A stretch of 50,574 bases of DNA from Anaerovibrio lipolyticus (lineage in GTDB: Bacteria; Bacillota; Negativicutes; Selenomonadales; Selenomonadaceae), in assembly GCF_021531495.1 (NCBI RefSeq), contig NZ_JADYTY010000016.1, positions 1 through 50,574 of the forward strand, given 5' to 3'. How positions within the stretch are numbered: the first letter of the stretch is position 1; each line of letters begins with the position of its first letter. The notes beneath the pieces were generated by a model, which made no database searches, had not been told where the DNA came from, and saw only the letters and a program-made list of their open reading frames with translations. A program made the position numbers and the translations under genes. This document shows, one piece after another, positions 43,601 to 50,574 of the stretch.

Positions 43601-46600
43601 TAGGCCGCACTAGTTTGATAACGGCTCATTAAATATGGATAATTATCATATACGGAGGCACCATGATCTGAATACAGTTGGACTACATATTCATCATCAT
43701 TATAATGTGATTCCAAATAGTCGAATAAAATTCCCAAGCTGCGATCTGTATTCTGTATCCCCATCATATTGGCATGAGCGTATAAAGGTGAATATTTCAG
43801 ATATACACTGGCTACCTTTTCCTGATTTTGCCACAGTCGATCCTCCAAAGACAAACAGGTCTGAGTAGCTAATGGCATACTTATGGTGCTTATTTGCCAA
43901 GGATGCACATCCATGATATGCATAAATAAAAACTGATCGCATTCTCCAAAAGCTTCCAAATGCTGAATAGTACGCTCCACCCCCTCATAAGCTCTGGTAG
44001 CATAGGAATTGGTTATCAGCCTATCATATCCCCTATAGCCCCCTGTATACAAAGCATCTCCACTTCCCATTATGTTAACACAATAATATCCCAATTTCTG
44101 CATCTGCTCTGATATAACCATATATTCTGGAGATAACGGCATATTGATATGCTCATTATAAATTTGTGAATGATGTGGATACATACCTGTTTCAATGGTA
44201 TGTATGGATGGATATGTAAATTCTCCCACGGAAAAGTTGTTGTTAAATATTACTCCCTTGGCAAAAAACTTCATAACATTTGGCAATAAAACATAATTTT
44301 GCTCTTTCATTGCCTGCCAACTTAAAGCATCTACCAGAATATTCAATACCAATTTTTTTCGCTTAGGACTATGCTCTAAAAGAATCGGTTTGCCCATGAA
44401 AAATTCTTTTTTCCCCTTAATTTCGACAGGCTGCTCTATTCTATAGTGGCTATATTCCCAATTCCCTAATATGACATTATACTCCTTTTTACCAGAAGCA
44501 ATGGTAATTTCCTGACTAGCTTCACTACCAGCCAAGGAAATTATATATTTTTTCCCTTGAGGATCAAATTTAAACTTCTTGCCTGTTTTTGATTTGACAA
44601 TATCAAATACCATATCTGCCCCATAACTACTTGCAAATTCTGGTATATCTTTCTCTCTAAACAGCAAACTTCCTTTACTGTTTAGAGGTTCCTGATTTAC
44701 AAAAACACCTACCCAATATTGATACCCATCTTTATCTGCAGACAACGGAACATATTCTCCTCCCAGAGAAGCCACATCCCTAACAAGTTTATTGCCATTC
44801 AATGTAAACTTATCAATCAAAAATGGTGCATAATCGCCAATATTATTAGACATAGTTAAAGTTTGTGCAATTTCTTCTGTACAAAATGGAAGCTTCATTT
44901 CTATATCATAGGCATTGCGGCAATATCCCTGAAATTTTATTTTTTTCATGAGCATATTCAATTTATCATAACATTCTATAAGAAGCTTCCATATGATTAA
45001 ATTATATTTTCTTTTTTGCCAAGCTGCTTCAGCATATTTCAAGGCTTCCTTGACCTCTCCATAATGTAGGGCAAAATATCCCGCAAAAATATCCACATGC
45101 TCTGATTCTGGATATTTTTTCTTATATTCTGCTAACAATGCCAAATATTCATCATCAAAATCCTTTTGCTCCCACTTCTGCTGAAGCTTTCGAAATAAAG
45201 CCAAGCCTTCTACTTCCTCGGCTGGCCAAAATGCCACATTTATTTTTCTTTCTTTCATGCTCTACCACCATTGCTAAAATTTACGGGATTCCCCCATTAA
45301 ACCGATACTATATAAATCGAACAATATGCTATATTTTTTAAGCATAATATAAAACTATATTCTTCCGTATATCTGCTAGCAAAATTTATTTTATGTATTT
45401 TTCTTCATTTCATGCTAGAATAGACAGGATAATGATTGCAATCATAATAGAAAGGTCATATTTATGTACGAAAATTTACCGGAGGAAGCTCTTGGCATCA
45501 TTAGCGATGTGTTAAGGACAAAGAAAAGTGAAATTGCTAACATTGGAGTATTAAAACAAGGCATGACAAATCGCTCTTTTATATTTACATGTCAAAACCA
45601 AAAATATATTATTCGCATCCCCGGAGAAGGCACTGGCTTTCTTATTAATCGCCAGCAGGAATTTGATGTTTATGAAACCATAAAAGATAAAGGGCTGTGC
45701 GATAATCCCATTTACATCAATCCACAGAATGGTTACAAAATCACTGAATTCTTGCCACAGGTTAAAACCTGTAACGCTAGCAATTTGCAGAATGTTAAAC
45801 TCTGTATGGAAAAATTACATGCTCTTCATAATATGAAGCTGCAGGTTAATCATACCTTTGATATATTCAAGCAAATTGATTTTTATGAATCTCTATGGAC
45901 TGGTACTCCATCCCATTATCCTGACTATCAGCAAGTAAAGGAAAATGTATTTTCTTTGCAGACCTATATTGACAAGCAATCAAAGCAATATTGTCTCACC
46001 CATATTGATGCCGTACCTGATAATTTTCTTTTTTCGGGAGATAATATTCAATTAACAGATTGGGAATATGCTGGTATGCAGGATCCCCATGTGGATATTG
46101 CCATGTTCGCCATTTATTCCTTTTATACCCAAAAGGAAGCAGATGTATTGATTGATTTGTATTTTGAAGGGGAATGTGATAGAGCCACCAGATTAAAAAT
46201 TTATTGCTACATGGCTGCTGGCGGTTTGCTTTGGAGTAACTGGTGCGAATATAAGAGAAAATTAGGCATAAAATTTGGCACCTATGCCCGCAGACAATAT
46301 GAATATGCCAAGGAATACTATGAGATAGTTCATAACGAATTACAATGTAGGAGATAGTCACAAATGAAAGTAGATAGCGCTATTATTCTAGCCGCTGGCA
46401 CAGCCAGCAGATTTGCTCCCCTTTCCTACGAAATCCCTAAAGGCTTGGTAGAAGTAAAAGGAGAAGTCCTTATTGAACGGCAGATTAAACAGCTAAAAGA
46501 AGCAGGCATCCCGGAAATCATTATTGTCACTGGTTACAAATCCCAGGCATTTGCTTATTTAAAAGATAAATACAATGTAGTGCTTGTCCACAATCAAGAT

Positions 46601-49600
46601 TATCTAACAAGAAATAATCACTCCTCCATCTATGCTGTGAGAGATTATCTAAAAAACAGCTATATCTGCTCCTCTGATAACTATTTTATTAAGAATCCTT
46701 TTACCGCAGAGGTGGAGGAAAGTTATTATTCTGCCATTTATGCCCAAGGAGAAACCTCGGAATGGTGCATTACTGAGGAAAATAATTGGATAAAAGCTGT
46801 GCATATAGGTGGAGCCAATAGCTGGATTATGATAGGCCATGTTTTTTGGTCTGAGGCCTTTAGTAAGAAATTTCTTTCTATTTTACAGCAGGAATACAAC
46901 CAAAGAGAAACTAAGGACAAGCTGTGGGAAAATATTTATATTGAGCATATCCATGAACTTCCTATGCAAATACGAAAGTATCCGGCTGATTTCATCTTCG
47001 AATTTGACACTCTGGATGAACTGCGTAAATTTGATACATCCTATGTGAATAATACCCGGTCTGATATTTTAAAACATATAGCTCATGATTTAGGAATTAC
47101 AGAAGCCAAAATACATAATATAAAGGCCATAAAGAATGAAAATAATGCTGCTATAGGCTTCACTTTTGAATGTAGCAAAAAATACAAATATGTGTATGAA
47201 ACGCAGAAATTGGAGGAAGTAAAGTGATAAATCATCATAAAATTGATTGGGTTATTACCTTATTACCCATGCTTAGTATCTCAGGGCTAAGTGCCTTGTT
47301 TTTTATTATGCCAGAGGAATCCAATAGCGTACTAAGCTCCATTAGATTTTTCTTTGGTGATACTATGGGCACTTATTATTTAGTGATAGGTTTGGGGATA
47401 TTTTTCATCTCCCTTTATTTTTGCTGTTCCCATTACGGAAATATTGTATTAGGAGATAAAAAGGAAAAGCCCCGGTACTCATTCTTTACCTGGGGCTCCA
47501 TGATGTTCACCTGTGGCTTGGCCGCTGATATTTTATTTTATTCCTTTTCCGAATGGATTGTATATGCTACCAATCCCCATATCTCCCAATTAGGCAGTAT
47601 TCAGGCATGGGCAGGGGTATTTCCCCTCTTTCATTGGAGCTTTATTCCTTGGAGCTTTTATCTAGTTCTAGCCGTGGCCTTTGGCTTTATGATTCATGTA
47701 CGACAAAGAAAAAGACTGCGGTTTTCGGAGGCTTGCAGGACGATTCTAGGCAGACAAGCAGATGGTATTCCAGGTAGGTTGATTGACCTGCTGGCGGTCT
47801 TTGCTCTCTTAGCTGGCACTGCCACCACCTTTTCCGTAGCAACCCCACTGATCTCCATAATCATTCAAAACCTATTGGTAATTTCCTTGGATAGAAATAT
47901 TATCACTATTGCTATTATTTTCCTTACTTGTGCTATCTACACCTATTCCCTGCTTCACGGCTTCAAGGGCATCAGTATTCTGGCCAAACTATGTATTTAT
48001 ATGTTTGGTGGGTTGGTGGCTTTTGTTCTACTGGCCGGTGGTGAAAGCAAATATATTATAGAAACAGGCCTGGAATCCTTTGGCCGCATGGTGCAAAACT
48101 TTATCAGTCTTGCCACATATACAGATCCTCTAAGAGAAACAAATTTTCCACAGGATTTGACCATATATTATTGGGCCTACTGGATGGTATGGTGTGTGGC
48201 AGCTCCCTTTTTTATTGGCAATATATCCCGTGGTCGAACTATCAGACAGGTTATAGCGGGAGGATATTTCTTCGGCGTAGGCGCCACATTAATCAGCTTT
48301 ATTGTTCTGGAAAATTATAGTATGGGCTTGCAAACCACTGGTACAATTGATTTTATTGCCCAGTACGCTGCCCATGGTGATATATACGCCATAATCATTG
48401 CTATGCTTCACACCCTGCCTTTAGCTAATTTAGCTACTCTCTGGGTGCTGGCAACCATGATTCTCTTTTATGCCACATCCTTTGATTCCATAGCCTATAC
48501 CGCCTCATGCTACAGCTATAAAAAAATAGAATCAGGTGAAGCACCTCACAAAGCCATTCAGCTATTATGGTGCATTCTCCTAATTCTACTGCCAACAGCA
48601 TTGGTATTCTCAGATAGCTCCATGAGCAATATCCAAACCGTCAGCATAATCGCCGCCTTTCCCATAGGGATAATTATGCTAATGATTATCTGGAGCTTTT
48701 GGAAAGATGTGAATAAATATTTATCATAATTAGCTACGGACATACGCAGATCTACAATAACTTCAACAACCAATAAGAACGGTATTTCAAAGTATATACA
48801 ATACCAAAGAATTCTGTCCGTACGAAGTGATATAACTAAAAAATACAATTTTCTACTGTATATATTTTTTCTGCCGTGCCATTTCTTCGTTAAGAACCAT
48901 GATTCTTTGAATTTTCCATATACGCATAATGTCATTCATACGGCTGTTCAAATCATCTCTAACGTTAATTAACCACTCTTCTTTTGCTTCTTTAACCAAT
49001 AACAGAAATATGATATGTTTCTTCAAAAAAGCCTTGCCTGATAAATTTTCCGGCACGCCATCGTCACTATAACGCCCCAATAAAATATTTCCATACAGTG
49101 ATAATGAATGACTCATCTTTTGCACTACTTCACCTATGAAACATTCGTAATCTTTTACATTGAGGTGATTGGGAAAATTTGTTTTTGCTTCTACAAATAC
49201 AATTTTATTACCTGTAGATAGTAAGAACTCACATATTTTTATGCCTCTATCCCTTAATGTTTCAATATATTGTTGGCTTGTTTCAATGTGAAAAACATCC
49301 CGTTCATCATATTCCCTGAATTTCATTCCTGATTCTTCGATAGAGATCTTTCCCATTACAACACCTCATCTATTTCTTGTCTATATAAATTTACAGATGT
49401 ATTTATTATAGAATTTGGTGGCATTCCATCGAATAAATCACAATTAAAGTTGTTTCCTATATTTTCTAATGATATGCAATTTACCATTCCTTGTTCTAGC
49501 ATAGCAAGCAAATACAGTTTTTTTATCACAAAATATGAGTGAGTAGTAATAAAAAACTGTATTCCCATTTTTTTAGATATATCATATATCATATCCAAAA

Positions 49601-50574
49601 ATTCGCATATTGCTTGCGGATGCAATGCGGCCTCGATTTCATCAATCAACACAACCGATTCTTTTGTCAAATATCCATTTGCTAGCAATCTATCTAATAT
49701 AGATATCTTTTTTATCCCTTCAGATGTAGCACCTATAGAAAATTTCTGTCTATTGGAATTTTTATAAAACCACTTACCGCTGCTCTCATCATAATCAATA
49801 CTACCATCAATTATACTTTTAACTTTCTTCCTTGCATACGCAAAAGTGGAATAATTCTTTCCTCTTGATGGAGAAATTCGCAAAGCCTTTGCTAAATCAT
49901 AATAAGTATCATCAAAACCAAAAACTTTATTTATTTCCCTTGATTGCAAAATTATAGAATACAATGACAATACTTCTTTGGCTGGAATAAATATTGAATT
50001 TCCCTCTTTGCTGACACCACCAGACAACTTTACAATTTTGCGATTTGCATCCTTGGTAAATCTGAATTCCATTTTAGACTTATTTGCAGCCATCGAAAAT
50101 TCTAATGGTTCTTTGGCGTTTTTTGTAACCAAATCTCCAAGGCGTTCCACCTGAAAAGTCCATTTTATTTTTTCTGCTAAAATATCTCCCAGCGAGTTAG
50201 TATCATCTCCACGCAAATAATCTTCTTGGGATTTTATTGCCACATAAAGCGCCTTTAGCAAAAAAGTTTTACCTGTACTATTTTCACCTAAAATCACATT
50301 AATATTAGAACATTTTATATTATTTAAACATTGTATTTTTCCATAATTTGATAACGAAAATTGCTCTACCCGATACACTATATCCCTCCATTCCCCAAAA
50401 CTTCATATATACGTAAACAAACTAGTGCTATAATAAATTCTAGTCATAACCATGAATTTATTATAGCACAAAATTAACACATATCAAAAGCTATGTGTTC
50501 AGGGAGTGTAAAATAGTTTGTGTAAAAAGTAATTGCGCAGATTTATTTTATGCCCCATACTGGGGTAAACAATT

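Overview
The window looks like a chromosomal segment of a motile, anaerobic member of the Bacillota, most likely the Negativicutes/Selenomonadales. Reasons: an RNA polymerase delta subunit in the Firmicute order DUF1934-argS-rpoE-pyrG, a T-box leader in front of an isoleucyl-tRNA synthetase of the long clostridial type, FloA with a short NfeD, CheX-type chemotaxis phosphatases, strong AGGAGG ribosome binding sites and a flagellin. The genus cannot be fixed from the sequence alone.

Layout. 1-530: structured intergenic DNA. 528-4772: DUF1934-argS-rpoE-pyrG operon read leftwards from one strong promoter. 4921-6236: two chemotaxis/signalling genes (response regulator-CheX fusion, then CheX). 6385-10053: sodium/proline-type symporter, GtrA and a GtrB-like glycosyltransferase. 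Between the convergent gtrA and gtrB-like genes lies a Fur-box promoter for a short, terminator-ended RNA. 10066-11385: floA and nfeD. 11417-12169: Asn-Glu-Val tRNA cluster flanked by two inverted copies of a palindromic repeat. 12333-19272: MFS transporter and divergent LysR regulator, biotin carboxylase, and a FeoA-FeoB fusion. 19420-22856: ileS with its T-box leader. 22899-27792: envelope operon (small membrane protein, metallo-beta-lactamase lipoprotein, DUF3006, AMIN amidase, GerMN lipoprotein, UppP, exonuclease III) with a decayed SPFH/virion-core gene start inside it.

28030-48729 is the most distinctive part. It is a flagellin modification island: three SPINDLY/OGT-like GT41 glycosyltransferases, three GT2-TPR proteins, two further glycosyltransferases, flagellin itself, and a TPR-alkaline-phosphatase-superfamily protein. 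Divergent from these is a phosphocholine module (choline kinase, cytidylyltransferase, BCCT transporter). Sigma-28-like promoters precede the flagellin, the phosphatase-superfamily gene and one glycosyltransferase. An internally deleted group II intron sits right behind the flagellin terminator. The simplest reading is that the flagellin carries O-glycans and perhaps phosphocholine. No LicD-type transferase is present, so the phosphatase-superfamily protein is a candidate for the transfer step.

48853-50378 holds an ATP-binding-cassette-type AAA ATPase and a small protein with a possible PD-(D/E)XK site, a candidate two-gene defence module. The right edge may cut into the end of an IS256-like element. 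No CRISPR array, rRNA or prophage was seen.
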